A stretch of 64,000 bases of DNA. Origin: Motilibacter deserti (GTDB taxonomy: Bacteria > Actinomycetota > Actinomycetes > Motilibacterales > Motilibacteraceae). The stretch lies in NCBI RefSeq assembly GCF_011250635.1, contig NZ_JAANNP010000012.1, positions 1 to 64,000 on the forward strand, written 5' to 3'. Positions within the stretch are counted from its first letter, which is position 1, and each line of letters begins with the position of its first letter. The position numbers and the translations under genes were made by a program. The notes under the pieces are model-generated. The model was not told where the DNA came from. It made no database searches and saw only the letters and a program-made list of their open reading frames with translations. Positions 17,748-26,553 of the stretch are shown here, in pieces.

Positions 17748-17824
17748 TTGCCACACCCTTACATGTCGTTGATACGCCCGTAACACCTCGCCGAAAGAGT
17801 CACGGCGCGCCTCCTGTGGCGCGC
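17748..17824 (+). promoter_or_regulatory. Putative promoter and leader hairpin of the amine oxidase operon
   Basis: The 205-base gap before the amine oxidase is less GC-rich than its surroundings. TTGCCA (17748-17753) and TGATAC (17770-17775), 16 bases apart, could be -35 and -10 elements. A hairpin GCGCGCC/GGCGCGC (17805-17824, six-base loop) lies 28 bases before the start codon. The hairpin is clear in the sequence; the promoter is a guess. Confidence 0.35.
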
Positions 17825-17852
17825 TTCCCATGCTCTGTACGAGAGGCATTTC

Positions 17853-19451
17853 ATGGCGGTCACGCGACGGCAGTTCCTCCAGCAGGTAGGCATCACCGGT
17901 GGCGCTGGAGTGATGTTCTCCACGATGGGGGCCATGGGCATGATGCCCGCGGCGGAGGCCAAGACGCTTCCGTTCCGTGCCCCGAAGAAGTCCGACTTCA
18001 CGCTCACCGGCAAGGCGCACAAGAACATCCTCATCCTGGGCGGCGGCATCGCCGGCCTGACGTCCGCGTACCACCTGCAGAAGGCCGGCTACGACGTCAC
18101 GATCCTCGAGGCCAACAACCGCCCGGGCGGGCGCAACTGGACGGTCCGCAAGGGCGACACCATCACGGACCTGCGTGGTGAGACGCAGGAAGCCACGTTC
18201 ACCCGTGACCAGTACATGAACGCCGGTCCCGCCCGGCTGCCGCAGAACATGGTCACGCTCGACTACTGCCGTGAGCTCGGCGTCCCGATCGAGCCGTTCA
18301 TCAACCAGAACGCGGACGCCTACCAGTACCGCGAGGGCACGACGCCCATCTCCAACCGCCCCATCCGGCACCGCGAGGCGAAGGCCGACGTTTACGGCTA
18401 CGTCTCCGAGCTGCTCGCGAAGGCCACGGACCAGGGCTCTCTCGACACCTACCTCACCCAGACGGACAAGGACGCGCTCATCGCGTTCCTGCGCAACTTC
18501 GGCGCGCTCGGCAACCGCGTGGCCGGCGACCCGGCGGGGAGCTTCAAGTACACGGGGACCGACCGGCGTGGCTTCATCACGACGCCCGGCGCGGGCTTCG
18601 AGGACGGCGAGCCCGTCCCGCCGTTCGCCATGCAGGACGTGCTGGCCGCCGGCCTCGGCAACTACTTCTCGTTCGAGTTCGGCTGGGACCAGGCGATGAT
18701 GATGTTCCAGCCCGTCGGGGGCATGGACCGCATCGCCTACGCCTTCGAGGAGGCCGTCGGCAAGGAGAACATCCGCTACGAGGCCGAGGTCACGAACATC
18801 GAGAACACCTCGACGGGCGTGAAGGTGCAGTACATGTCGCGCGGCCGCCACATGCGCGAGATCTCCGCCGACTACGCGATCTGCACGATGCCTCCCCAGA
18901 TCGTCGCCAAGACCCCGTCGAACCTCCCCGCGGACATCATCGCCGCGAACGCGTACGCCACGAAGTCGCGCAGCGGCAAGCTCGGCATCGAGTACAACCG
19001 CCGCTGGTGGGAGGAGGACGAGCGCATCTACGGCGGCATCACCAACACCAACATGGACATCTCCAACATGTGGTACCCCTCGTCGGGCTTCCACGGCGAG
19101 CGCGGTGTCGTCATCGGCTACTACTCCTCGTCCGCGAACTACGGCAACCTCAACCACGCCGGCCGCGTCGAGCGGGCGCTCATGCAGGGCGCCAAGATCC
19201 ACGGCGAGAAGTACAAGCAGGACATCAAGTCGACGTTCTCGATCTCCTGGGACCTGGTGAAGTACCAGGAGGCGGCGTGGAACTCCTGGCCGTCGCGCAC
19301 GAACGGCCACTACGGCCGGCTGCTCGAGCCCGCGGGCAACATCTACTTCGCCGGCGACCACCTGAGCCACACGATCGCCTGGCAGCACGGCGCCATCGAG
19401 TCGGCCCGCCTCGCCATCACCAAGCTGCACGAGCGCGTCCTCAGCCGCTGA
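17853..19451 (+). CDS. Tat-exported flavin monoamine/L-amino-acid oxidase
   Basis: 532 aa FAD enzyme. A twin-arginine signal (TRRQFLQQVG, then a hydrophobic stretch ending near AEA) occupies residues 1-35, implying folded export with FAD bound. The dinucleotide motif is ILGGGIAGLTSAYHL followed by EANNRPGGRNWT. The C-terminal FAD motif is NIYFAGDHLSHTIAWQHGAI. The family oxidises amines or L-amino acids to imines with release of hydrogen peroxide; the aromatic tail WQHGAIESARLA is like tryptophan monooxygenase and L-amino-acid oxidases. Lysine AAG and TTC codons are frequent, suggesting strong expression. It is followed 29 bases later by an exported RidA. Confidence 0.9.
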   Translation: MAVTRRQFLQQVGITGGAGVMFSTMGAMGMMPAAEAKTLPFRAPKKSDFTLTGKAHKNILILGGGIAGLTSAYHLQKAGYDVTILEANNRPGGRNWTVRKGDTITDLRGETQEATFTRDQYMNAGPARLPQNMVTLDYCRELGVPIEPFINQNADAYQYREGTTPISNRPIRHREAKADVYGYVSELLAKATDQGSLDTYLTQTDKDALIAFLRNFGALGNRVAGDPAGSFKYTGTDRRGFITTPGAGFEDGEPVPPFAMQDVLAAGLGNYFSFEFGWDQAMMMFQPVGGMDRIAYAFEEAVGKENIRYEAEVTNIENTSTGVKVQYMSRGRHMREISADYAICTMPPQIVAKTPSNLPADIIAANAYATKSRSGKLGIEYNRRWWEEDERIYGGITNTNMDISNMWYPSSGFHGERGVVIGYYSSSANYGNLNHAGRVERALMQGAKIHGEKYKQDIKSTFSISWDLVKYQEAAWNSWPSRTNGHYGRLLEPAGNIYFAGDHLSHTIAWQHGAIESARLAITKLHERVLSR

Positions 19452-19480
19452 CCTCTGCCAACTCCATGAAGGGTGCTTCC

Positions 19481-20170
19481 ATGAATTTCGCATCTGCGAA
19501 GGTGCGCGCGGCTCTACCTTCGCGTCGTGCGCGCGTCGCCGTGCTCGCGGCCGCGGGCATGCTGGTCGCGGGCGGCGGCTTCACCGCCGGCGCGGTGGCC
19601 GACGGGCCGTCGATCCCGAAGTCGCGCACCGCAGTCACGATCCTGCCGGCCGGCCAGGCCAACCCCTCGATCGCGAACGGTGTCGCCTTCGCCAAGAACG
19701 TCGCGCTCTACAACTCGAGCGGCATCGGCCCGTCGGGGCTCAACACGGCCGCGCCCGCGGGCACGCCGGAGCGCTACATCGACACGGCGATCTTCCCGGG
19801 CGGCGTGCTGCCGCAGGGCGTCACCGTCACCGAGGCCCAGGCCATCAACAACCTGCGCCGTATCGGCGAGAACCTGTCAGCCATGGGGCTGACGTTCAAG
19901 GACGTCGTCACGATGCGCGTCTTCCTCGACGCGCCTCCCGGGGCGGCCCGCGCGGACTACGCCGGCTGGAACCGCGCGTACCGGCAGTACTTCGCCAACA
20001 CCAACGTGCTCACCGGCGCGACGATCAACGTCCCGCTGGGTACCGCCCCCGCGGCGCCGCCGTTCTTCGTCAACCCGACCCGCGTCTCGCGGTCCACGCT
20101 CGAGGTGGCCAGCCTGGCCGTCGAGGGCTGGCTGATCGAGATCGAGGTGGACGCGGTCTACCCGCGCTGA
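19481..20170 (+). CDS. Exported RidA-family (imine/enamine deaminase) protein
   Basis: 229 aa: an N-terminal signal segment (ARVAVLAAAGMLVAGGGFTA) followed by a RidA/YjgF fold. Visible features are the middle block NLRRIGENLSAMGLTFKDVV and the C-terminal SRSTLEVASL and WLIEIEVDAV. The arginine of SRS aligns with the catalytic arginine of deaminating RidA proteins (ARSxVEVA). Ordinary RidA is about 130 aa and cytoplasmic, so the signal and an extra N-terminal part are unusual. ATG 19481 is favoured over ATG 19466 because GAAGGG lies seven bases before it. Probably co-transcribed with the oxidase, whose imine product it could hydrolyse. Confidence 0.85.
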   Translation: MNFASAKVRAALPSRRARVAVLAAAGMLVAGGGFTAGAVADGPSIPKSRTAVTILPAGQANPSIANGVAFAKNVALYNSSGIGPSGLNTAAPAGTPERYIDTAIFPGGVLPQGVTVTEAQAINNLRRIGENLSAMGLTFKDVVTMRVFLDAPPGAARADYAGWNRAYRQYFANTNVLTGATINVPLGTAPAAPPFFVNPTRVSRSTLEVASLAVEGWLIEIEVDAVYPR

Positions 20171-20196
20171 CGACCGGTCTGCGCAAGCAGGCTCCC

Positions 20197-20230
20197 GGCC
20201 CCGTCCCCGCCGACCGGCGGGGACGGGGCC
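20197..20230 (+). terminator. Strong hairpin terminator after ridA-like gene
   Basis: A perfect 15-base stem (GGCCCCGTCCCCGCC with its complement) closes on a four-base loop, 27 bases after the stop codon, with no T-run, as is common in GC-rich actinobacteria. It separates the oxidase operon from the rex operon. Confidence 0.85.
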
Positions 20231-20431
20231 TTCGCGCATCCGCCTCCGGCGCGCAGGGCGGAGCGGCCCGCGCCGGGGGTGTGGCGTACGAGACATCGCT
20301 GGTCGCAGCACCGGTTCGCCGCGCGTGTGCGCGCCGCTCCGTTTCGATCACCGGCAATCGCCGGAGTGCCGGCAGAACCCTTGTCGTTCCGGGCATTCCG
20401 GGCGGAGAAGCGGATGTGCGCAGCCACCTGC

Positions 20432-20450
20432 TTAGGGTCGCCTAACTTCC
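20432..20450. promoter_or_regulatory. Possible DtxR/IdeR-like iron box
   Basis: TTAGGGTCGCCTAACTTCC matches 13 of 19 positions of the IdeR/DtxR consensus and contains the dyad TTAGG-N4-CCTAA. It lies about 40 bases upstream of the rex promoter. Iron control of heme synthesis would make sense, but the site is incomplete. TAGGGT alone could also be a -10 element. Confidence 0.3.
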
Positions 20451-20491
20451 CGTGTCGGCCGTCGGGAGCGCTCCGGCCGATGATCACTGAC

Positions 20492-20521
20492 TTTGTTCCA
20501 ACGTTCACAAACACGTAGCCT
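20492..20521 (+). promoter_or_regulatory. rex promoter with overlapping Rex operator
   Basis: TTGTTC (20493-20498) and TAGCCT (20516-20521) are separated by exactly 17 bases. The sequence TTTGTTCCAACGTTCACAAA (20492-20511) is an imperfect dyad with TTTGT/ACAAA ends. Its right half, read in reverse as TTTGTGAACG, agrees with the actinobacterial Rex operator. Rex bound here would cover the -35 element, giving autorepression and redox control of the heme operon. A purine-rich GGGAG precedes the GTG start of rex. Confidence 0.65.
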
Positions 20522-20565
20522 GTGCGGCGCCCCACCAGGACTTTTCAGGGAGTGCGAGCCCCCGA

Positions 20566-21348
20566 GTGACCGACCGCCGGACCGACCTACCCGTCGACGT
20601 CGACGACGCGGTTCTCGGCACCCACCGGACGGAGCCGGGAGACGGGGTGGACGACATGACCGGGCCGACGTCCCGCGGGATCCCCGAGGCGACGGTCGCC
20701 CGCCTTCCGATCTATCTGCGCGTGCTCGGCGCCCTCGCCGACGCCGGCACCCGGACCGTGAGCTCGGACGAGCTCGCGGCCCTCGCCGGGGTCGGCTCGG
20801 CCAAGCTGCGGCGCGACCTCTCCCACCTGGGCTCCTACGGCACGCGCGGTGTCGGCTACGACGTCGAACACCTCGCCTACCAGGTCAGCCGGGAGCTCGG
20901 TCTCACACAGGACTGGCCGGTGCTCATCGTGGGTGTGGGAAACCTCGGCTCCGCCCTGGCCGGCTACGCCGGCTTCGCCTCGCGCGGGTTCCGCGTCTGC
21001 GCCCTCGTCGACGCCGACCCCGACGTGATCGGGACGACGGTGCGCGGGCTGCGGGTGCAGCCGGCCGCCGAGCTCGAGGACGTCGTACGCCACACCGGCG
21101 CGTGCATCGGGGTGCTCGCCACGCCCGCCCCGGTCGCGCAGCGCATGTGCGACCGGCTCGTCTCTGCCGGAGTGCGGAGCATCCTCAACTTCGCGCCCGT
21201 CGTGCTCACCGTCCCCGCGGACGTCGACGTGCGCAAGGTCGACCTCTCCATGGAGCTGCAGATCTTGGCCTTCAAGGAACAACGCAAGACGTCGAAGGCC
21301 ATCGCCGCGAGCCCCGTTCTGGGCTCGGCCGCCGGGGGTGTCCGATGA
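20566..21348 (+). CDS. rex: Redox-sensing transcriptional repressor Rex
   Basis: 260 aa from GTG 20566, or 230 aa from the in-frame ATG 20656. The N-terminal winged helix is SSDELAALAGVGSAKLRRDL and SHLGSYGTRGVGYDV. The C-terminal Rossmann domain begins VLIVGVGNLGSALAGYAGF. Rex senses the NADH/NAD ratio and releases DNA when NADH is high, derepressing respiratory genes. It heads the operon rex-hemA-hemC-hemD-hemB, overlapping hemA by four bases, and has a likely operator in its own promoter. The extra 30 residues from the GTG start are acidic and may not all be translated. Confidence 0.95.
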   Translation: MTDRRTDLPVDVDDAVLGTHRTEPGDGVDDMTGPTSRGIPEATVARLPIYLRVLGALADAGTRTVSSDELAALAGVGSAKLRRDLSHLGSYGTRGVGYDVEHLAYQVSRELGLTQDWPVLIVGVGNLGSALAGYAGFASRGFRVCALVDADPDVIGTTVRGLRVQPAAELEDVVRHTGACIGVLATPAPVAQRMCDRLVSAGVRSILNFAPVVLTVPADVDVRKVDLSMELQILAFKEQRKTSKAIAASPVLGSAAGGVR

Positions 21349-22772
21349 CCCTCCTCGCCGTCGGCCTGTCCCACCGCACCGCGCCGGTGCCCGTCCTGGA
21401 GCGCGCGGCCGTCCCCGCCTCCGACGTGCCCGAGGTCCTGCTCACCGCGGTCGCCGCCGACCACATCGCCGAGGCGGTCCTGGTCTCCACGTGCAACCGC
21501 GTCGAGGTCTACGCCGAGGTCGACAAGTTCCACGGCGGCGTGGCCGCCCTCGGGGAGCTGCTGTCGAAGCGCTCCGGCCTGACGATCGACGAGCTCACCC
21601 CGCACATCTACGTGCACTACGAGGAGCGCGCGGTCGCGCACCTGTTCTCCGTCGCGGCCGGGCTCGACTCGATGGTCGTCGGTGAGGGCCAGATCCTCGG
21701 GCAGGTCAAGCAGGCGCTGCGCACGGCGCAGGAGACCGGCACCGCCGGCCGCGTCACCAACGAGCTGCTGCAGGCCGCCCTGCGCGTCGGCAAGCGGGCC
21801 CGCCACGAGACCGGCATCGACCGCGCCGGCCAGAGCGTCGTCGGGGTCGGGCTGGGCTTCGCGGCGGCCGCCTTCGGCGGCGAGGGCGTCGACGTCCTGG
21901 CGGGCGGCAGCCTCACCACGCTGGCCGGGCTGGCCGGCCGCTCCGCCCTCGTCGTGGGCGCGGGGTCGCTCAGCGCGCTCGCCGCGACCACCCTGGCGCG
22001 CGCCGGGGCGGTCGACATCGTCGTCGCGAACCGCACGCCCGAGCACGGGCGGCGCGTCGCCGCCGCCGTCGGGGGCCGGCACGTGCCCCTCGAGGAGCTC
22101 GAGGACGTCCTCGCCGCCGCCGACGTCGTCGTGTCCTGCACCGGGGCGCTCGGCACCGTCATCGCCGCGGACGTCGTCGAGCGCGCGGTTGCGCGGCGCA
22201 CCACCGCCGGGCGGCCGGGACAGCTGGCGATCGTGGACCTCGCCCTCCCGCGGGACGTCGACCCCGACGTGGCGCGGCTGCCCGGCGTCACGCTCATGGA
22301 CCTGGAGAAGGTCGGCGCCCTCGTCGCCGCCCAGGAGGGTGGCCCGGACGTCGGCGCGGCACGCCAGATCGTGGCCGGCGAGGTCGAGGCGTTCCTGTCC
22401 TGGCAGCGTGCCGCCAGCGTCGCCCCCACCGTGGTGGCGCTGCGCGCCCGCGCCGAGACGGTGGTGCAGAGCGAGCTCGAGCGGCTGGCCGGCCGGCTGC
22501 CCCAGCTCGACGACCGCGTCCGCCGCGAGGTCGACCAGGCCGTGCGCCGCGTCGTCGACAAGCTGCTCCATGCGCCCACGGTGCGGGTGAAGCAGCTCGC
22601 CGACGAGCCCGTCCCGGTGTCCTACGCCGAGGTGCTGCGCGAGCTCTTCGACCTCGGCCCCGGACCGGCCGAGGCGCTGTCGCGGCCGGTCGTGGAAGAG
22701 CCGGGCACGCCGGGCGTCGACCCGCTGGCGCAGGCAGACCTGCTCGCCCCGCCCGAACGGCGGCGTCCGTGA
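21345..22772 (+). CDS. hemA: Glutamyl-tRNA reductase
   Basis: 475 aa. Reduces glutamyl-tRNA(Glu) to glutamate-1-semialdehyde, the first committed step of C5-pathway tetrapyrrole synthesis. The catalytic Cys50 lies in [27 protein letters not shown] and the NADPH-binding stretch [19 protein letters not shown] follow, and the C-terminal dimerisation helix begins near [14 protein letters not shown]. The ATG start lies inside the rex stop and the stop inside hemC. Its product is used by hemL, which is encoded about 15 kb away in this window. Confidence 0.96.
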   Translation: MTLLAVGLSHRTAPVPVLERAAVPASDVPEVLLTAVAADHIAEAVLVSTCNRVEVYAEVDKFHGGVAALGELLSKRSGLTIDELTPHIYVHYEERAVAHLFSVAAGLDSMVVGEGQILGQVKQALRTAQETGTAGRVTNELLQAALRVGKRARHETGIDRAGQSVVGVGLGFAAAAFGGEGVDVLAGGSLTTLAGLAGRSALVVGAGSLSALAATTLARAGAVDIVVANRTPEHGRRVAAAVGGRHVPLEELEDVLAAADVVVSCTGALGTVIAADVVERAVARRTTAGRPGQLAIVDLALPRDVDPDVARLPGVTLMDLEKVGALVAAQEGGPDVGAARQIVAGEVEAFLSWQRAASVAPTVVALRARAETVVQSELERLAGRLPQLDDRVRREVDQAVRRVVDKLLHAPTVRVKQLADEPVPVSYAEVLRELFDLGPGPAEALSRPVVEEPGTPGVDPLAQADLLAPPERRRP

Positions 22773-23764
22773 CCGCCCCGCTGCGGCTGGGCACCCGCCG
22801 CAGCGCTCTGGCCCTCGCGCAGTCCGGGCACGTCGCCGACGCCGTCCGGGCCGCCACCGGCCGCGACGTCGAGCTGGTCGAGGTGACCACTCTCGGCGAC
22901 GTCTCCCGAGAGGCGCTGACCGCGTTGGGCGGGACCGGTGTCTTCGTCAGCGCGCTGCGCGAGTCCCTGCTCGCCGGCGAGGTCGACTTCGCCGTCCACT
23001 CGCTCAAGGACCTGCCCACGGCGGCGCCCGACGGCATCGCCCTCGCGGCCGTGCCGGTCCGCGAGGACCCGCGCGACGCGCTCGTGGCGCGCGACGGCCT
23101 GACGCTCGGCGAGCTCCCGGCCGGCTCCCGGGTGGGCACGGGGTCGCCGCGGCGCGCCGCTCAGCTGGCCGCGCTCGGGCTCGGGCTGGAGACGGTGCCG
23201 ATCCGCGGCAACGTCGACACCCGGCTGCGCCTGGTGACCGACGCGCAGGTCGACGCGGTCGTCCTCGCCCGGGCCGGGCTGTCGCGGCTCGGCCGGCTCG
23301 ACGCGGTGACCGAGACGCTCGACCCGCTGCAGATGCTGCCGGCGCCCGGGCAGGGCGCGCTCGCCGTCGAGTGCCGCGCCGACGACGCGGCCACCGCCGC
23401 GCTGCTCGCCGTGCTGGACGACCCGGTCACGCGGGCCGCGGTGCTCGCCGAGCGCGCCCTGCTCGCCGCGCTCGAGGCCGGCTGCGCCGCTCCCGTCGGC
23501 GCGCTCGGCGAGGTGGCGGAGGGCGACGACGGCCCCGAGGTCTATCTGCGCGGGGTCGTCGCGGCGCCCGACGGAGCCGCCGTCCGGCTGTCCGCCACCG
23601 GCTCGCTCGCCGACGCGGAGGCCCTGGGCAGGCGGCTCGCCGCCGACCTCTTCGAGGCCGGCGCGGCCGAGCTCATGCCCGAACGACCGTCCGGAAGCGG
23701 GGCCGACCCCATGCCATCCGGTCCCATCCCACCCACAACACAACCAGGGGAGCGTGTGCCGTGA
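22769..23764 (+). CDS. hemC: Porphobilinogen deaminase (hydroxymethylbilane synthase)
   Basis: 331 aa. Condenses four porphobilinogen units into hydroxymethylbilane. It has the N-terminal [20 protein letters not shown], the substrate block [12 protein letters not shown], the arginine region [15 protein letters not shown], and the dipyrromethane cofactor cysteine (about residue 239) in [12 protein letters not shown]. The GTG start overlaps hemA by four bases and the end overlaps the fused hemD gene by four. The last 25 residues are a non-conserved proline-rich tail. Confidence 0.96.
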   Translation: MTAPLRLGTRRSALALAQSGHVADAVRAATGRDVELVEVTTLGDVSREALTALGGTGVFVSALRESLLAGEVDFAVHSLKDLPTAAPDGIALAAVPVREDPRDALVARDGLTLGELPAGSRVGTGSPRRAAQLAALGLGLETVPIRGNVDTRLRLVTDAQVDAVVLARAGLSRLGRLDAVTETLDPLQMLPAPGQGALAVECRADDAATAALLAVLDDPVTRAAVLAERALLAALEAGCAAPVGALGEVAEGDDGPEVYLRGVVAAPDGAAVRLSATGSLADAEALGRRLAADLFEAGAAELMPERPSGSGADPMPSGPIPPTTQPGERVP

Positions 23765-25401
23765 CCCGGCCCGTCACGCAGAAGAAGCCGAGCGGCGAGA
23801 AGGCCTCGTCCGCCGCGCCCTCCGGCAACGTCGCCCTCGTCGGCGCCGGTCCCGGCGACCCTGCCCTGCTCACGGTCCGTGCCGTCGAGCTCCTCGGCAC
23901 TGCCGACGTCGTGGTGGGGGACCTCACCCGCCACGCCGACGTCCTCGCCCGGCACGTCCGGGACGACGTCGAGCGGGTGGACACCAAGGACGGCGCGCTC
24001 ACCGACACCGAGCTCGCCCGCATCCTCGTCCGGCACGCCCGCGACGGGCGCAGCGTCGTCCGGCTCTTCGCCGGCGACCCGTTCGTCGAGAGCCACGGCG
24101 CGGACGCGGCCGCGGCGCTCGCGAAGGCGAAGGTGGCCTTCGAGGTCGTCCCCGGGCTCTCGAGCGCCACGGCCGTCCCGGCGTACGCCGGCGTGCCGCT
24201 GACCTCGACCAAGTCGCCCGAGGTGCGCGTCGTGGACGTCACCGCGAAGAACGTCGCGTGGGACGCCCTGGCCGCCACCGGCGGGACCGTGGTGCTGCTC
24301 AACGCCGCGCCCGAGCTCGCCGACGTCGCCGCCAAGCTCGTCGCGGCGGGGCGCTCGGCCTCGACGCCGGTGGCCGTGACCTGCGAGGGCACGACCACCC
24401 GCCAGCAGACCGTCGTGTCGACGCTCGCCGCCGTGGCCGCCGACGCCGCGCCGGCGATCGCGTCGTGCTCGTCGGGCCAGGCGGTCGTGGTCGTCGGGGA
24501 CGTCGTCACCCAGCGCGACAAGCTCTCGTGGTTCGAGACCAAGCCGCTGTTCGGCTGGCGTGTCCTCGTGCCGCGCACCCGCGAGCAGGCCGGCGCGCTC
24601 TCGGAGCAGCTGCGCTCCTACGGCGCCGTGCCCGAGGAGGTCCCGACGATCGCCGTCGAGCCGCCGCGCACGCCGCAGCAGGTCGAGCGCGCGGTCAAGG
24701 GCCTCGTCACCGGCCGCTTCGAGTGGATCGCGTTCACCTCGCGCAACGCGGTCAAGGCGATCCGTGAGAAGTTCGAGGAGTACGGCCTCGACGCCCGCGC
24801 CTTCTCCGGCATCAAGGTCGCGGCCGTCGGCGAGCAGACCGCCGCCGACCTGCGCGCGTGGGGCATCGTGCCGGACCTCGTCCCCAAGGGCGAGCAGTCC
24901 AGTGCCGGCCTGCTCGCCGAGTGGCCGGAGTACGACTCGGTGCTCGACCCGATCGACCGGGTCTTCCTGCCCCGCGCCGACATCGCGACCGAGACGCTCG
25001 TCGAGGGCCTGACCAACCTCGGCTGGCAGGTCGAGGACGTCACGGCCTACCGCACCGTCCGGGCCGCCCCGCCGCCCGCCCCGGTCCGCGACGCCATCAA
25101 GTCCGGCGGCTTCGACGCGGTGCTCTTCACCTCGTCCTCGACGGTGCGCAACCTCGTCGGCATCGCGGGCAAGCCGCACGCGACGACCGTCGTGGCCTGC
25201 ATCGGCCCCGCGACGGCGAAGACGGCCGAGGAGCACGGGCTGCGGGTGGACGTCATGGCCGCCGAGCCCTCGGTCTCGGCGCTGGCCGCCGCACTCGCGG
25301 AGTACGGCTCGTCGCTGCGCCTCGCGGCCGCCGAGGCGGGCGAGCCCGTGCTGCGCCCGTCGGAGAAGCGGCCGTCCGCGCGGAGGAAGGCCAGCAAGTG
25401 A
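23761..25401 (+). CDS. hemD: Fused uroporphyrinogen-III methyltransferase/uroporphyrinogen-III synthase
   Basis: 546 aa bifunctional protein. Residues about 20-260 are a tetrapyrrole methylase fold starting [20 protein letters not shown] and containing [15 protein letters not shown] and [19 protein letters not shown]. Residues about 270-520 are Hem[35 protein letters not shown] and [14 protein letters not shown]. HemD closes hydroxymethylbilane with ring inversion; the methylase half would feed siroheme or cobalamin. The methylase motifs are looser than in CobA, so that half may be weak or specialised. The fusion is common in actinobacteria. The GTG start overlaps hemC and the stop overlaps hemB. 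Confidence 0.93.
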   Translation: MTRPVTQKKPSGEKASSAAPSGNVALVGAGPGDPALLTVRAVELLGTADVVVGDLTRHADVLARHVRDDVERVDTKDGALTDTELARILVRHARDGRSVVRLFAGDPFVESHGADAAAALAKAKVAFEVVPGLSSATAVPAYAGVPLTSTKSPEVRVVDVTAKNVAWDALAATGGTVVLLNAAPELADVAAKLVAAGRSASTPVAVTCEGTTTRQQTVVSTLAAVAADAAPAIASCSSGQAVVVVGDVVTQRDKLSWFETKPLFGWRVLVPRTREQAGALSEQLRSYGAVPEEVPTIAVEPPRTPQQVERAVKGLVTGRFEWIAFTSRNAVKAIREKFEEYGLDARAFSGIKVAAVGEQTAADLRAWGIVPDLVPKGEQSSAGLLAEWPEYDSVLDPIDRVFLPRADIATETLVEGLTNLGWQVEDVTAYRTVRAAPPPAPVRDAIKSGGFDAVLFTSSSTVRNLVGIAGKPHATTVVACIGPATAKTAEEHGLRVDVMAAEPSVSALAAALAEYGSSLRLAAAEAGEPVLRPSEKRPSARRKASK

Positions 25402-26399
25402 CCCGCCCCGCCCCCGTGGGCTTCCCGGCGGCCCGCCCGCGTCGGCTCCGGTCGACGCCGGCGGTCCGCCGGCTGGTCGCCGAGACGACGCTCGAGCCGC
25501 GCCAGCTCGTGCTGCCGGTGTTCGTGCGCGAGGGCATCGACGCCCCCGTCCCGATCGCCTCGATGCCCGGCGTCGTCCAGCACCCGCTCGACGGGCTGCG
25601 CAAGGCGGCGGCCGAGGCGGCGGCCGCGGGCCTCGGCGGGATCATGCTGTTCGGCATCCCGGCTCACAAGGACGCGGTCGGCTCGGCCGGCACCGACCCC
25701 GACGGGATCCTGCAGCAGGGCCTGCGCGCGGTCGTCGAGGAGGCCGGGGACTCGCTCGTCGTCATGAGCGACCTCTGCCTCGACGAGTTCACCGACCACG
25801 GCCACTGCGGCGTGCTCGCCGCGGACGGCTCGGTCGACAACGACGCCACGCTCGTGCGCTACGCGGAGATGGCGATCGTGCAGGCCGAGGCGGGGGCGCA
25901 CGTCGTCGCCCCCAGCGGGATGATGGACGGCCAGGTCGGCGTCATCCGAAGTGCGTTGGACGAATCCGGCTTCAGCAACGTATCCGTGCTCGCCTATTCG
26001 GCGAAGTACGCTTCGGCGTTCTACGGCCCGTTCCGCGAAGCGGTCGACTCCTCGCTCAAGGGCGACCGGCGGGCCTACCAGCAGGACGGCGCCAACGCCC
26101 GCGAGGCGCTGCGCGAGGTGCGGCTCGACCTCGCCGAGGGCGCGGACATGGTCATGGTGAAGCCGGCTTCGGCCTACCTCGACATCCTGCGCGCCGTCGC
26201 CGACGAGTCCGACGTCCCCGTCGCGGCCTATCAGGTCTCGGGGGAGTACGCCATGATCGAGGCGGCCGCCGCCAACGGCTGGATCGACCGCGACCGCGCG
26301 GTCCTGGAGTCGCTGACCGCCATCCGGCGGGCGGGGGCGGACTTCGTGCTCACCTACTGGGCCGGCGAGGCGGCCGGCTGGCTGCGCGCCGCCCGCTGA
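25398..26399 (+). CDS. hemB: Delta-aminolevulinic acid dehydratase
   Basis: 333 aa. Joins two aminolevulinates into porphobilinogen. It shows [20 protein letters not shown], a metal-binding segment [16 protein letters not shown], one active-site lysine in [15 protein letters not shown] and the Schiff-base lysine in [12 protein letters not shown]. The metal segment keeps two of the three cysteines of zinc enzymes, with Asp replacing the middle one, so metal use may be mixed or magnesium-biased. It is last in the rex operon; GTG 25398 overlaps hemD by four bases and a hairpin follows the stop. Confidence 0.96.
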   Translation: MTRPAPVGFPAARPRRLRSTPAVRRLVAETTLEPRQLVLPVFVREGIDAPVPIASMPGVVQHPLDGLRKAAAEAAAAGLGGIMLFGIPAHKDAVGSAGTDPDGILQQGLRAVVEEAGDSLVVMSDLCLDEFTDHGHCGVLAADGSVDNDATLVRYAEMAIVQAEAGAHVVAPSGMMDGQVGVIRSALDESGFSNVSVLAYSAKYASAFYGPFREAVDSSLKGDRRAYQQDGANAREALREVRLDLAEGADMVMVKPASAYLDILRAVADESDVPVAAYQVSGEYAMIEAAAANGWIDRDRAVLESLTAIRRAGADFVLTYWAGEAAGWLRAAR

Positions 26400-26433
26400 C
26401 CCCCACCCCTCGCTGACCCCCACCCCTAGCTGA
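26395..26433. repeat. 17-bp direct repeat at the end of hemB
   Basis: GCTGACCCCCACCCCT plus one base occurs twice in tandem (26395-26411 and 26412-26428), followed by a third GCTGA. The first copy contains the hemB stop codon. It looks like slippage duplication and has no evident function. Confidence 0.7.
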
Positions 26434-26451
26434 TCAAGCACATCTGGCGAG

Positions 26452-26460
26452 TTGTCCACA
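26452..26460 (+). promoter_or_regulatory. Single consensus DnaA box
   Basis: TTGTCCACA is the preferred actinobacterial DnaA-binding 9-mer. Only one copy is seen here and there is no dnaA, dnaN or AT-rich tract nearby, so this is not an origin. It sits immediately before the hemB terminator hairpin. Confidence 0.35.
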
Positions 26461-26493
26461 GGCCGGCACGCTCCTCCGGGGCGTGCCGGCCTG
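26459..26493. terminator. Bidirectional hairpin terminator between hemB and the GNAT gene
   Basis: A 13-base perfect stem (CAGGCCGGCACGC and its complement) has a nine-base loop. It lies between the convergent hemB and acetyltransferase genes and can serve both. Confidence 0.8.
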
Positions 26494-26553
26494 CGCGTCC
26501 TGCTCCCGAAGCGCGGGCATCGCGCCGCCGCTGACCGGGCCGGCTCCTCGCCG

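Noticed and set aside
20410-20438. Second rex promoter with TAGGGT as -10
   Set aside because: No reasonable -35 sequence lies 16-19 bases upstream.
26452-26460. Replication origin
   Set aside because: Only one DnaA box, no AT-rich region and no dnaA, dnaN or gyr genes in the window.
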